This document shows positions 1 to 29,725 of a DNA stretch of 64,000 bases, one piece after another; position 1 is the stretch's first letter, and every line of letters starts with the position of its first letter. Position numbers and translations under genes: made by a program. The stretch is from Ailurus styani (lineage: Eukaryota; Chordata; Mammalia; Carnivora; Ailuridae), in NCBI GenBank assembly GCA_002007465.1, contig LNAC01000066.1:1278381-1342380 (forward strand). Direction: 5' to 3'. The notes beneath the pieces were generated by a model. It did not search any database, was not told the origin of the DNA, and worked only from the letters and a program-made list of their open reading frames with translations.

Positions 1-2827
1 TTTACTGCCCTAATGATAACATATTTTGAAACAAAAAAAATCCAAACCAAGAATCACTTGCACCTTCCCTAGCCCAAGGGTATCACCATCTCATTTACTA
101 ACCCGAGACAAAAAACAAGATGTTCTCTTCCCTTTTCTTTACTGCCCACCTGTCTATTCTCCATGGCATCAAGTCCTTTAGCAAGAACTTGCTGACAGTC
201 TTCAAAGCATCTTGCCATTCATTCTACATTCTCCTTGTTTACTGTACCACCGTTGTACCACATCTTTTTTTTTTAATCTAAGAGAGAAAGTAGGGTGACC
301 AGTTTGAAATATATTTATCCAAATGCTTTAATACATTACAAACTGGTCACCCTACTTTCTGTCTTGATCAGCTAAAATTAGGTCTTAGAACAGCCAGAGA
401 AGTGCTGTTAAAACATATACCAGATGACGTTGCTCCCTTACTTCACTCCAGTAGCTTGCTACTGCCTTAGGAAAAAGTCCAGTTTCTTGATTTGGGCCGT
501 AAAACCCTATGTGATGTGGCCTGTCCCCACCTCACACACCACGCCTCTTGTGTGCTAGGCTCATACCTCTGTCGCTCTAACTGCTGCATCGTCTTAGGAT
601 TTCACCACTGTTTCTCCACACCTAGGAACAGTGACACATTGTAGTAGCTGCTTAATAAATATTCAAAGGATTGAATGCAGTGAGAGAAGTTAAATATAAA
701 ATAACTTTTGGATATTATATTGAATACCTCCGCAGGTTACCCTGTAACCTAAAAAGCTCTTGCTCAGCAACTTTGGAAAACCTCATCATGTGGGCATATG
801 AATGTACTTCTGTTCTAATGGTCTGCCTCCATGTATGAGAAATAATTCTAAGCTTTTTAGCAAGACTTTCTAAGCTTTTCACAGTCTGGGACCCAGGCTA
901 CCTTTTTAGCCTTGTTTTCTTTTATACCCTCATTTCAGTACAAACACTTGTTCTTACTATCACTGGAATACTTACTCTTCTGGAAAATGTAGCATGCTTC
1001 CCAGTGTTTAGGAAATGTTACCTCCTATCAGTGAAAACTTCCCTGCCCAACAGGAAAATTAGTTGTTCCTTTTTTATCTGTATTCCCCTTGCACTTGAAC
1101 TATGGTAGCCCTTAGCAAGTCTCTTCTGACCTAATTCTACATATCCGACATCTCTGTTAGAACATGTGCATTCTCTTTGAGAGCAGGGATTGTGAATTTC
1201 CCATCTACTCATTGTCCCTGTAATGTAGCAGGCTCAGGAAACAGACCTCAGTTCACATCCTTGCAAATTACTACCCCTTTTAAGCCTCACTTCCCTCAGC
1301 TGCATAAATGAGGCTAGTAATAATGTCCTTGTGAGTTTGGCATAAGAAATAAATAAGGTAATGTATATAAAAGCATTTAGCCTGGAGCCTGGCAGGGAAT
1401 ATGTACGTGATAATTAGTGCTCTTCCTAATTGTTCATAAGAATTGAATGAAAGAAGAAAATCGCTTGGCTTTTATCATGAAAGATTTGTAGGCAAGGTCA
1501 GGCCTGCTTTGAGCACTAAAAGAAATGTAGAAAATTGAGATCTAGAGTTGGGCAAGAATTTGAGATGGGAGACTGAACGTAAGGGGCAGGAAGATGAGAA
1601 GGAAGATTTTTTGTCCCCACAAAATCTCCAGTTTTACTGTTGTATATTCCAGAGACATTTATCTGAATGGTATCTTTCTGTCGTAATCCTGTTTTGCCTC
1701 GTTTATTTGTTAACTGAATTTGTTTTGTCTACTTAAGTAAATTCTTTAGTTCTTTTAGGAACAGGATCTTGTTTTCTCTTTCGTTGGTTTATTCATGTCA
1801 TCCAAACGGTTGGTTGGTTGACTTCCCATCAGTAGTCCTTGAGCACCCCCTTAGGCCTTGAGGATACAGTGATGAACAGGCTAGACGCAGTCTCTGGGGC
1901 CCTCGGGGTCATGGCCAAGCTATAAATGGAAGGGTAGTGTGGTTATTGCCAGACTCAAACTGAGCTCAGGCACACAAGCTTAGGTTGTAAGGGGGTACTA
2001 GATTGACTGTCTTGAATACTGATTTGAGGGACTTGAATTTAATACTGTAAAAAACTGGCAAAGCTAGGAATTATTTTATCTAGGGTCCTCTTGGTAAAGT
2101 GAGCATTTTATCTTAAGATAGCATAAGCTAATTGAAGCTTATTGGTCTGAAATTGCTCACTGTGCTCATCTTCTGGAAAGATAGAAGTAAAATCACACAT
2201 TCCCATTCACTGATAGGCACTAATAATTGTCACGAATTCTTCGATGTAGAACATTTGAGTGATAGTCAAATGTTAAAAATGCGCTTAGTGTATTTGTTCA
2301 TAATCCTTGGCCTGGATTAGCTAAAAATGATACCATAACCTCCAGAGAGTAGGAGAGGAAATGTGCAGTTTGAGCTTGCCTGCCCAATGCATCCTGGTGT
2401 AGCCACCATATACTACAAGACTGATTGCTTGTAAAATGATCACGAGGTCTTCTAGTAGCTTCCCTCACTGTCTGGCAAATCGCTTAGAGGGAGGCACACA
2501 GTTGCCTCGTAGAGCCATTCCTGGTGACATCTTCGAATGTGGTGCTGTCTTCTCTCCGCCATGTGCTGCTCTCCCTGCTTTCATCTCTCAGTGATGGACA
2601 GGCTCCCCCAAGTGCTGCTTTCTCATCGTCATTTCCTCTCCCATCAAATAATTGGGCCCTTCTTGTTCTCATCTGGATAATGAAGCACTGTTGTAGGCTG
2701 TTCTTCCAGCGTGGGCCTAATAACCACGGGGCTGTTCGTTTCTCAGGGCTGCCACAGATTTGCCTGCCACTGTGGGTTTTTTAGACTTCTCTTGGTTTCA
2801 CTTTGACTGTGTTTATTTTTGTTGAAG
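1..2827. other. FBXO38 intron, left edge of window
   Basis: No coding exon is recognisable here. It contains the palindromic element at 285-360 and a stretch near 1820-1920 (ccttgagcacccccttaggccttg onward) that resembles a very old interspersed repeat. Open frames at 2484-2784 have no supporting splice pattern. Confidence 0.7.
285..360. mobile_element. 76-bp palindromic MITE-like element
   Basis: Positions 285-310 and 335-360 are inverted repeats matching at 25 of 26 bases, with a 24-base A/T-rich spacer. The core agggtgaccagttt is flanked on each side by TA within the arms. This is the form of a small non-autonomous DNA transposon inserted at TA; similar agggtgacca termini occur in old mammalian MITEs such as MER53 (from memory, uncertain). 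Confidence 0.55.
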
Positions 2828-20350
<17,523 letters not shown>

Positions 20351-20904
20351 CTGGTCCCTCCTACTGCCCAGGTATTCTGGCGGAAGTCGCTGGGGTCGCC
20401 CAGCTGCCCGCGAGTGTCAGGGATTTAGGGCATGCAGTTTGGAGGCCCTGGCACATTTTGGTATATAGGAAAAATGTATAAGGAACGTTGAAGTTGTATA
20501 CAAAGTTGTGTACATAGAGGAAATATACAAAGACAATTCCCAAGTACCACCTTTATATCATATGTTTATACAGTTTAATTTAAGAATTCATTTTAATGAA
20601 GGCAAATAATTGGAAAGAGTTCATTTTGTTCATTTTTCCTGACTTAGTTCATAAAGTGTCACTTTTTGGCTGAGCCCCCATTTACTATATTCTTAATAAT
20701 CATTGTCATCCCCTTAAATCTGTGCCTTTTTCTTCTCGAGCAAAGCTGTTTGAGTAAATCTGTTGAAGAGTCTTTGTGTCTTGTGTGCTTTTTTGTGTTA
20801 TTATTAAAACCAACAAAACCCTATAGGAGGCAGCTTTATGTTTGTGTACAAAATGGTGATTCTCTTTTCTCTTGGTATTATAGTTGCCGTATTTCTTAAA
20901 ATCA

Positions 20905-20910
20905 AATAAA
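20905..20910 (+). terminator. Polyadenylation signal AATAAA, proximal, FBXO38
   Basis: A canonical AATAAA lies in atcaaataaaaag, about 555 bases after the stop codon. It is followed by a short A/T-rich stretch. It is probably the proximal of two alternative 3' ends. Confidence 0.65.
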
Positions 20911-21026
20911 AAGATTTATGAGTTTTAAAAAAAATTGAGTTTGAGAGGGAAAATGGAAGTTTCCAAAGCATTTCTAGTTATTTATTTCCACATTCAATTG
21001 TGTATATGCTTTATCTTGAATATAAA

Positions 21027-21032
21027 AATAAA
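21027..21032 (+). terminator. Polyadenylation signal AATAAA, distal, FBXO38
   Basis: A second canonical AATAAA occurs about 120 bases later (tataaaaataaaagttt). The following tttttcttgccttgg is a plausible U/GU-rich downstream element, which makes this the stronger candidate for the main 3' end. Confidence 0.7.
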
Positions 21033-21171
21033 AGTTTATTAAAAACTTTTTTCTTGCCTTGGACCTGAATCCCTGTTTTTAAAGAAGAGTAGCAGATACT
21101 GCACAGAAAAGGAATGTATAGAGTTGTGTCTAAGTAAGATTCATTGTAATCCGGTCTCTCATCTGTTTTTT

Positions 21172-21400
21172 TCTAAAATTCTGTGGCCACAAGGTATTCA
21201 ACTCGTAGAGCTCTTATGTGACTGAACACTGGGGAGAGCAGAATGTCCCAAAATACCTGGTCACCAGGAGAAGGCTTTTCTCCTTNTCTAAAATTCTGTG
21301 GCCACAAGGTGTTCAACTCGTAGAGCTCTTACGTGACTGAACACTGGGGAGAGCAGAATGTCCCAAAATACCTGGTCACCAGGAGAAGGCTTTTCTCCTT
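21172..21400. other. Tandem 114-bp duplication split by one N (contig join)
   Basis: Positions 21172-21285 and 21287-21400 are the same 114 bases with two substitutions (ggtattc/ggtgttc and cttatgtg/cttacgtg). The single N at 21286 lies exactly between. This is best read as two overlapping contig ends left unmerged. Confidence 0.85.
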
Positions 21401-21489
21401 TCTCAGAAGAGAAATCACCCTGATATGGCAGTGATCTGTGCTTCATTCATTGTAGGGCCAGGGGTCAAGAGCAAAAAAAGCTTTTAGAG

Positions 21490-21551
21490 CAATACTTGTG
21501 TTTGAGGGATAGCTTTGCCACTTGCTAGCTGAGTGACCTCACAGATTGTTT
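21490..21551 (+). repeat. MIR SINE fragment, cut by a CAN-SINE
   Basis: The run gatagctttgccacttgctagctgagtgacctcacag is the MIR core in sense orientation. The CAN-SINE follows at 21566. Confidence 0.65.
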
Positions 21552-21565
21552 AAACTGAAGGTCTG

Positions 21566-21777
21566 GGGCGCCTGGGTGGCTCAGTGGGTTAAAGCCTCTG
21601 CTTTCGGCTCAGGTCATGATCTCAGGGTCCTGGGATCGAGGCCCGCATCAGGCTGTCTGCTCAGCAGGGAGCCTGCTTCCCCCTCTCTCTCTGCCTGCCT
21701 CTCTTCCTCCTTGTGATCTCTCTCCCTCTGTGAAATAAATAAATAAAATCTTTTTAAAAAATAAAAATAAAAAAAAT
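21566..21777 (+). mobile_element. CAN-SINE, sense
   Basis: The head gggcgcctgggtggctcagtgggttaaagcctctgc is followed by a CT-rich tract and an A/T-rich tail. Flanks aaactgaaggtctg (21552-21565) and aaattgaaggtctg (21778-21791) form a 14-bp target duplication with one change. Confidence 0.95.
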
Positions 21778-21834
21778 AAATTGAAGGTCTGTGGAAAAGT
21801 TTTGTCAACCCTTTCCAAATGGAATATGTACTTA

Positions 21835-22005
21835 CGGTCTCTATGAGGGGTAAGGGCCCTTAGAGACTGCCTAGTCCAACCTTTTCATTTACAGGGGATT
21901 AATTGAGTCCCCTGAGGGAAAATTTCTCACTTATGATCATGAACTAGTCAAGAGTAGGTAGGACAAGAATTTAAGTGTCTGTCTGATTCCCACTGGGTTG
22001 CCTCA
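21835..22005 (-). repeat. MIR-like repeat, antisense
   Basis: The layout atttacaggggattaattga, atgaactagtcaagagtagg, caagaatttaagtgtctgtctgattccc resembles antisense MIR. It is heavily diverged. Confidence 0.45.
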
Positions 22006-22577
22006 GTATCATTCACGTCCAAGGGACTACAAGGGCGCCAGCAAGTTTTCCTAACACTAAAATAATGTGAATGATCATCAGTGTCTTTGTCAAAGCTCTC
22101 TCTTTTTCAAGACAAAATTATTTCTATCACATTGGGAAGAATTGACCAGTACCGCGTTCAGTCATCTTATTACCTTATTTTTAACTCGGCCAATCTCCCT
22201 TTTAACTAAGAGTGTGTTGTACTCTCCAGTTTAGAAAAGGTAGGAAACAAATTCTAAAACATTCTAGATATTTCAAAATAATACAACCCCCCCAACTTAG
22301 ACTCAGTCTAACCCTGTTTTTTCAATGTAACCATAATAACCAAATCATCTAAACAATGCTTAAATGGGCCGCTAGAGGCCGCTGCCTTCTAACTTGTTGG
22401 TTTCTCTCCCGCTCATCTAACCCACCGTTAGAACAGGGACAGCAGGAAGCGCTAAAATCATTGTGAAGGTGCCCAGGCCAGAACATCTGAAACAAAACTG
22501 TGGACTTGGAAGAAGACTCCTGTAGTAGGTGTTTGGTCAGTGTGTGCAGAATGAACGGCTCACAGCCATTGCCGCAC

Positions 22578-22806
22578 AGCAGGGGTCAACCCACTTGGTG
22601 TCAGGGGCCAGACAGCATATTACTTCCGGCTTTCCCATGGCTGTCCCTCGGCTGCTGGGAGTGTGCGCGCAGCCACAGAGGGCATGTCGACAAACGGGCG
22701 TGACTTGTTGCAATCCAATTTTATTTATGGACACAAATTTAAATTTCACATAATTTTCACATGTCACAAAATATCTTTGTTCTCCATCCACTTTAAAAAG
22801 TAGAAA
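22578..22806. mobile_element. hAT-type DNA transposon fossil
   Basis: The start caggggtcaacccacttggt, gggccagacagcatattac, the middle tccaattttatttatggaca and the end tttaaaaagtagaaaccatg follow the common mammalian non-autonomous hAT family that begins 'ggggttggcaaacttttt'. I do not assign a name. Confidence 0.7.
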
Positions 22807-23079
22807 CCATGCTTGCAGGCTGGAGGACTGGGGCCCTAGGCTGTGGTGCGCTTGCCCGTGCCTGCCATTGAGAATGGAGCTGTCCTGTCCGGCCTTGCAA
22901 TGGCGTGTCACCAACTTGCAGTGCAGCGTCTGGCACATATAAGAACTGTGTCGCAGACAGACGACTGAATTAATGTCAGGGTGAGATACTCGTGTCTCTT
23001 ACCGTGCTACCAGCTGTGAGCGCCAATGACCTCTGGAGAGTGCAGCCAGTCCGTAGCTCCCACAGGGACTGCACCGTGG

Positions 23080-23245
23080 GGATCAAGACCTGGATTCAGA
23101 TTCTGACTCCCTCAGTGACTGCCGGGTGACTTGGGGATGGCCATAGCCTCTACTCTGGGGGCTCCATCTCCTCAGCTGTGAAATGGTAAAGAATAATGGG
23201 CCCACCGCACAGGGCAGTTGTGAAAGTGCAATGAGAGCCTCCAAC
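23080..23245 (+). repeat. MIR SINE
   Basis: The run ctggattcagattctgactc, gggtgacttggggatggcc, ctcctcagctgtgaaatgg, cagttgtgaaagtgcaatgag is a MIR in sense orientation. Confidence 0.7.
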
Positions 23246-23442
23246 AATGGTAAAATGGGCCCCAAGGGGACAAACTACTGCTTCCACTGTAATCCCTTCA
23301 TTAGGAAAGGGGTTTTTATTACTCTTTCCATAACCTCCTGTTCCCTTGACCCTATTCCAGGATGGTAGGAAGCAGAGAGAGCTGGTGAGGCCATTAAGAG
23401 GAAGAAGTAATGATACCATGAAAGCATTTTCAAAAGTATTTC

Positions 23443-23634
23443 CCTGGGAGCCTGGGTGCTTCAGTGGGTTGAGCGGCCAACTCTTGATTTCAGCTCAGGT
23501 CGTGATCTCAGGGTCATGAGATCGAGCACCTGTGTTGGGCTCCACACTCAGTGGGGAGTCTGCTTAGAGAGTCTCTCTGCCTCCCCGGCCCCCAACCCAA
23601 TGTGTGCACTCTCTCAAATATTTTTTTTAAAAGT
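23443..23634 (+). mobile_element. CAN-SINE, sense
   Basis: The head gggagcctgggtgcttcagtgggtt is followed by ctcaggtcgtgatctcaggg, a CT-rich tract and a T/A-rich tail. It is more diverged than the neighbouring copies. Confidence 0.9.
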
Positions 23635-25284
23635 TTTACCAAGTGCTTTGCGTACATCCTCATACTAACCCTTTAAAGTGTGTCTGATCATCCTGTCCCT
23701 GCTTTACTGCTGGGCAAATCAGGGTTGAGCAGGTTAAATATCTTGTCAAAGGCACGCATCCAGGAAGCTGGGAAGCAGGATGCTGTCAATGGGCCTGCAG
23801 GGCCCGTGCCCCTGGGGCAGAGGGTCTCCGTCCCTCGAAGGGAGGCCGGCTGAGGCCCAGGTAGGGTGGGCCTTCTCCACAGGGCAGCTGCACTATAAAC
23901 AAACCCACTCCGCTGCCCTTCGTGTGGACAGCAGAGTCCCCGAAAAGCGGAGGCTGCTGCTTTTCCGATGCGGGCCTCACACGCCCCGCTCAGCCCCGGG
24001 AGGCAGCCAGACCACGGGAGAAATAACCTCGCATGGCGGACAGCATCTGCCGTATGGTGTGGACACACAGCCACTAAAAGAACGACAGAGTCCCATGTGT
24101 CGCAAAATGACAATGACGTTGATGGTGTAGTTGAAAAAGGCAGGCTGCAGGTGATGCTCTACAGCGTTATTTACATATAAGAACAAAACAAGACCATATA
24201 TTTTTGTATGTACATCTATACATACGGAGATACTCAGGACGCATTCGTGGCAGAGTTGATACTTCCCAGGAGGGGAGTGCGATTAAGCTGGAGTCAAGGG
24301 GTGCTTTGCTCTATCTATAGTTAGAACTTTGGATCGTGGGAACGGACTGCATTAATACATTATCTGTGTAACCCATCATTTATGTCGTCTAAAAATAGGT
24401 AATTTGTATATTTGGAAACAAATTTAAAGAAGAAAAGGAGGAAAGCACTCTGTTAGAATAGAGTGACCTGCAGTGTTTTGGCCCTGACTCCTGTGTCCTT
24501 GGGCAAATCACCTTCCCTGACAATGTCGGCTTCCCTTTCCAGAATAAGCTGTCAGGAATCCCTCCCTGCAGGCTACCCAGTGAGAGGCCCAGGGCCCGCA
24601 TTGGGAAAATAGAAACTATAAAGTGCCCACAGTGCTGAGCTCCTGGGACAGAGGAGCCTAGACAGTGTTCCAGGTTCCAACCACAAAATGTGGCAGTCAA
24701 GTCACTTTCCACTGGAGCCATTGCTCGTTGGTGCACCCCAGGGAGGCCCTGATACAAAAGACGGATGCTCGCTCTGGCTCCCACAGCTCATTCTCAGGGT
24801 GTGCTGCTGGTTACTCAGTAGCCCCACGGCTGAATCCTGCAAAGAGTAGGAACGATCCCTGCGGGAGGGCCTTTCCTCCCCACCAATCATCTGCTGAAGT
24901 CCCCCTTTGATTAAAGACCCAAAGAGAGCCTCAGAGAGTGGAAGGGGGCCAAGGAAGACACTAGACAAGTGCCGGGCAGGGCCGCACACTGAACAGGCAG
25001 GTCTCGGATTCCTGTCCAGGCCCCAGGCTGAGGCAGAGGGGCACTTCCTAGGCAAGAGGAGGGCAGGGAGAGCCACCCCTGCTTGCTCATACTCTCTTCC
25101 AGCACCGAGCCCTCCATGGGAGAGTAGAGTGAGCTCAGCACCGTAAGGAACCCCGCGCACCCACAGTTAGGACTGCAGGCTTGACCATCACGCCGCCTGC
25201 GGCCGCACTCCAAACACACATTTCCCGCCGTGGGGCCTGGGCTAGAGCTCTCAGCTAAAGTCGGCTCTGTTGCAAACCCGGAGA

Positions 25285-25385
25285 AAGTTGGGTACTTCTT
25301 TTGTGTGGCTTTTACGAGGATTAAGATAATCTATGTAAAACACTTACCACAGTGCCTAGCAGAAAGGAGGTCATTAAATGTCAGC
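25285..25385 (+). repeat. MIR SINE 3' part with ATT-rich tail
   Basis: The run cgaggattaagataatctatg, cacagtgcctagcagaaagg and cattaaatgtcagcttc is the 3' half of MIR, followed by an ATT-rich run to 25435. Confidence 0.65.
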
Positions 25386-28300
25386 TTCTCTTATTATTGC
25401 TACATTATTATTATGATTATCATTATTATTAACTAAGATATGTTCTGGGTGAGCTAAAAAAAGGAGGAGAAGGGAAAGGAGAAAAATCTGAATCAACTAT
25501 AACAGCAAATTAAAAATATCCCCAATTCCGCTTTCCCTCTCTCTCTGGTTCCAAAAGGTCTCTAATTCCAATAGTGATTAACCACATTCATTCAGAAAGT
25601 TGGAAGCTCCCCTCCGATGACTTCTCTTGCAGCCCTTCCCAGCTTCAGGAGTCCCTTACGAGGTGGGGCGCACCCCCCACCGGCCCCGTGTCCTCCGGCA
25701 CTCAGCTCCCTTTTAAACACATTAGCACAAGGCTTAAGTTAGAACTTGAAAATCTTGTTCTGTTTTCATCTCTTTACCTCTATGGCTGCTTTCTATTTAC
25801 CGCAAGTAATGCTGATTTTCTATTCTGGGACGGATATAATGTTCCCTTCTAAAATGTTTAAGTGACAACTTGAACTGCCTTAAACGAAAATATTAAGTCA
25901 AAAATAGTAAGTCAGTTGCAGTATAGCCAGGACACATATTTGGGGGTAATCCTAATGGTGGCCCTTGGATGCCTGTTGGAACATCTCTACAGTCCTACCA
26001 GCTCACAGAGTTCCTTCGCTCTGTGGATGAGACAAGCAAGGCACGAGCTGGTTAAGGTCCAGAGCAGCGCGCGGTCCCAAACCCAGGCTTTCAAGAGCAT
26101 CCCTGATTTGTTAAAATTTAAGCCAAACACTCGGCCTCAGTTTCCTAGACTGAATGAAAACGAGATTGCAGATTACAGCTAGAAAAGGTAAATGCATTAG
26201 TCTTTTCCACCCACAAGACCAGCTGTTACAAGGAAAGACATTGACCAGAGCATAGCAGAGTAACAGAAAGACAAAAGCAACACTGATCTCTCCCCAGAGA
26301 GAAATGCAACACCAAAGAGTAAAACGGGCAGACAGCACAGCACCAAGAAAACATTACTTTGTTCTTCCTTGAAGACAACATTGAAGGCAGTTTAGTTACA
26401 GCCACTCCAGCCCCTGCCTGGATCCCCTCCCTCCCCTGCCCTATGCCCGCCCCCCCCCCATTTCCCAGGTGGACAGCAGCTTGCTCCAGGACAGAGCAAG
26501 GGAGCAGCATGAAGTGGAAATGGTGGTGAGATGAGAAGGCGAAATCTCAGAAAGAACGGGTTTGTCTACAAACACGTACTTGGGGGTCGGATGAAGAAGC
26601 TGGTTTGGGGAATCTCTTTCGCTTTCCAGCTGCCGACCAGGAGCTGGACGGGGAGTTTGGGGCTTCGACCTGCCCAGTCCTGTGAGCTGGAGGGTCAAGT
26701 TGAGAAGAAGCACAGCTGGAGCCCCTCGATCCCAGGTGTGGGGTCGTCTGGTGGCAGCGCCCGTTCCACCTGTGATTGTCCACGCTGATGTGGCAGGTGT
26801 GGCCAGAAGCCACATCGCTTCTTGACACCTGGGCCTTCCTGGAAGAGTGTGGTCTTCTCAGAGAACAGAAGAGTAAGTCTCCTCCTTCTTTAGACAAACT
26901 CTACATCTCCTCCTTCTCGGTCTTCCTTACACTTGCTCTATTACTGGGATTCCTGGAAGCCAGACCTCTAAGAAATGCCAGGTTTGCAGCTGTCTGGACA
27001 GAGCACCTCTGGTCCTGTTCTATAAACTTCCGATGTGGCTGTTGGGTGCATCACCCCCGTCATCCCAGCCCTGGTCCAAAGCAACAGAGAAGTTTGCTTA
27101 TGAGGCCTTCTCTGCAAAGGAGACCATCTTCTTGACAACGGCAAGGGCTTCCGCTTCCTGAGTCGCTGCTCTTTCACTGGTCCAGGGTGCTTGTGACTTC
27201 TGCTGACGCCAGTCAGGGGCTGGCCCATGGAATTGTGGCCCGAGTGTCCAGAAAGCGATGGCCTGAGCATATGGGAAGATCTCATTTTTCCACGCATGCT
27301 CTCATCTGTGGGTCCCTGTTGAATCCAAGTTACCACTGAACATGGTAGACGTACCACTTAGGAATCATACTTTACACCAGCAGATAAGCTTGCCAAGCTC
27401 CTGGGAAAAGAAGCATTTCACAGGGAACAAATCGTACTGGACGTATGCTCATGTGTATGCCTCTATGTATTCAATAGTAGATTCTGCCAACTTGGGGGAC
27501 ATTCAGCAATGCTTACCAGTTGCCCCAAAGCACTAAACCTATTCCTCCTCACGATGACCTGGTTCTCATGATCTCTTAGTCATTCCCTAAGAAGTATTTT
27601 GTGCTTTGAGATCAGAGACCTCATTCAGACAGCCTGGGAAGAACTGGACTCTGGAATTCACTCAGCTCTGCCTTTTCCATGAAAAAGAATAGAAAGAAAA
27701 TGCAACTCTGAGGAGGCCTGTTAATTCTCTCTGGGAGGGTCCCATACGTTGTGGGGTGACCAGCCTGGCTCCTTTGCCTGGAACTGAGGGGTTTCCTGGG
27801 ATGTGGGATTTGCAGTGCAAAAACCAGGGTGTCTGATTATCCTTCCCACCATTTCTGGGGACAGAGGGAAGACAGAGAGCCAGTGGGTTCTGCTTCATGG
27901 ATAAAATCAGTGATAAGGAGGCAATTGTGGCTTCTAGGATGACTTAGGAAGGAAAGTGGGGTCAACACATCAAGCACAAGGGCAAGGAAGACTGGTGAGG
28001 CTAGAAACTTAGGGCACATCTTGTAACCTCCCCCACCACCCACATTGCCTGTTCCCTGGACTGGATCCCTAAGGACCAGCAATCCATCTTCGCAATAGCA
28101 ATTTTATCAGCAGTCAAAAGAAAGGCAACAGGAAAAAAAAAATTGCCCTCAAGAGTTTCAACCTGGGGGGATAATTAACCCCAAGACAAAATGATTTTCT
28201 GGTAGCTTTGAGATCAAGGGAACATCTCCTGAGGAGCTTAGAGGACATGAGATGCTCAAAAAGATGCAGAAAAATGGAGCCCCAGCAACTTCACAGGCAG

Positions 28301-29337
28301 GGGGGCCAGTGAATTTTCCCCAAAAAGTAAGTTGGTCTGTGATTATGTCTTTGCCCCAACAAGCAAAGTGCCTGGCCCGAGACCAAGCACCATCTCAGCA
28401 CAGGGCCTGGAAAGCCCCTAAAATGTGTCTTTTTTGGAGCAACTTCATTTCCTCACCAAATCTGAGTTGCAAGACCATCCTTCAGCAGTGTTCTCGGTAA
28501 AGGTACAATTTCTTTTCCCATTATTGTGGAAGGAAAATGGATCAAGATTCATTCCACGTGACCTCAGAGCCAGTATGCCAATGAGAAAAACGTCTTTTTA
28601 AACACACACACAATAGACCAACAGTAAAGATGCCTTTGGGTAATGGATCCAAAATCAGAACCTGTGCAGTTTCCAGATCTATCCCCAAGAGCAAAGAAAA
28701 TATTGGTGTTTCATTTGTCAGCTCTTTAGGGCTTCTGGACAGACATCTTGGCATTGGTATCAACTTGACTTCATTACAGAAGCCCTGGTTAATTCACCCA
28801 CCAAAGCATGTCCAGGAGATGGCCAGAATGGAGAGAAGGCTTAAAAGGGTGGGTGGATGGCAGATCAGTGTCTCCCAACATCTGAGGGCTCTCAAAGGGA
28901 ATAGGGAGCTAACTGCGTGGCCCCCGATGGAAGATGGAGCAGAGACAGGATTGTGTTCCAACAAAGGGAAAAACTTTCTTCTAGTTAAAGCTTCCCTCCC
29001 GTAGAAGGAACTGCAGTAGGAGGTAGTGAGCTCCTATCCCTGGAAGTGTGCGAGCAGAGACTGACCAGACTTCCAAGGATGCCATGGAAGATGCTATTCC
29101 TGCATTGGTTGGGAGGCAGGCTCTGGGGATGCCTGGAGTCCCTTCTCAACTCTGAGAACCTCCATATTCTGGTCTTGGGTCCCGTCCAACACTGTGCTCC
29201 ATGTACCTTCCCTGGGCCTTCGGCCCCACTGCCTCATGACTCACAGGTGGTGATGAGGGTCAAGAGAGATGCCAGGGAGTCCTGTTCATGCAGACACGAA
29301 TGGGAATGAATGGCTTAATCATGAGCCATGTTTTTGA

Positions 29338-29425
29338 TCAGAAGCATGATTCCAAGGATTCTGGGTCATTGTGAATGGGCAGTTTCTCAAGTTCCTGGTG
29401 ATGTCCACTGTGCAGAACTGTGTAC
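29338..29425 (-). CDS. HTR4: HTR4 alternative terminal exon, C-terminal tail 'a' of the 5-HT4 receptor
   Basis: Read on the - strand, the acceptor gccttcctccccag is followed by one base of a split Arg codon, then 28 codons and TGA. The peptide starts YTVLHSGHHQELEKLPIHND and ends PESLESCF. It matches the human 5-HT4(a) tail as I recall it, except Ser where human has Arg after LH. The ending SCF fits a class I PDZ ligand; mouse 5-HT4(a) is reported to bind SNX27 and NHERF through it. HTR4 encodes a Gs-coupled serotonin receptor of gut, heart and brain whose isoforms differ only after Leu358. No seven-helix exon is in the window. This is the most 3' HTR4 exon seen, 8.3 kb from the end of FBXO38. 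Confidence 0.95.
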
Positions 29426-29594
29426 CTGGGGAGGAAGGCAAGAAAGCATGAGAATTCAACAGGCATCCTTCAAATGCCCCTAAGAGAGTGTTCCCACTAC
29501 TTTTGACATTCTTTCTACTATATACTTCTGAGAGCATGGTGAAGTGGGGCTGGGCATGCGGGTACATCAAGAGCGAAGTCCCAAGAACTGAATC

Positions 29595-29725
29595 CAAGTT
29601 GCTCATTTTAAAAGTAGGGAATTGAAGGCCTGGGGGGAGTGACAGGCCCAGAGTTAGTGGCAGAGTTTGGACTAGAACTTAGATTTCTTCTCTCTTCCCA
29701 ACAAAGCCTAAGGCTCTTTTGTAAT
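29595..29725 (-). repeat. MIR SINE, antisense
   Basis: The run gggaattgaaggcctggggg, cccagagttagtggcagagt, ggactagaacttagatttct is the reverse complement of the MIR 5' half. Confidence 0.6.

Larger units (their letters stand above)
20351..21050 (+). other. FBXO38: FBXO38 3' untranslated region
   Basis: About 0.7 kb of A/T-rich sequence follows the stop and holds no open frame of note. Two AATAAA hexamers suggest alternative 3' ends. The exact cleavage site is inferred to be 10-25 bases after the second hexamer. Confidence 0.75.
21051..29337. other. Intergenic region between the convergent FBXO38 and HTR4 genes, including any HTR4(a) 3' UTR
   Basis: It contains a contig join with duplicated 114 bp (21172-21400), two CAN-SINEs, a hAT-type fossil (about 22578-22806) and several MIRs. 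From about 23.8 to 29.3 kb nothing is confidently assigned apart from a MIR end near 25290. The 3' UTR end of HTR4 tail a was not located; no clear AATAAA on the - strand lies near the stop. Open frames of 100-150 codons around 23.7-27.3 kb overlap on both strands with no coding support. Confidence 0.65.

Noticed and set aside
285..360. Calling the palindrome a microRNA gene
   Set aside because: Fold potential alone is not enough and the TA-flanked arms fit a MITE better; kept as a finding only.
24702..25160. Overlapping open frames of 80-152 codons on both strands in the intergenic region
   Set aside because: Composition effect of a G/C-richer patch; no recognisable protein and no splice signals consistent with an exon.
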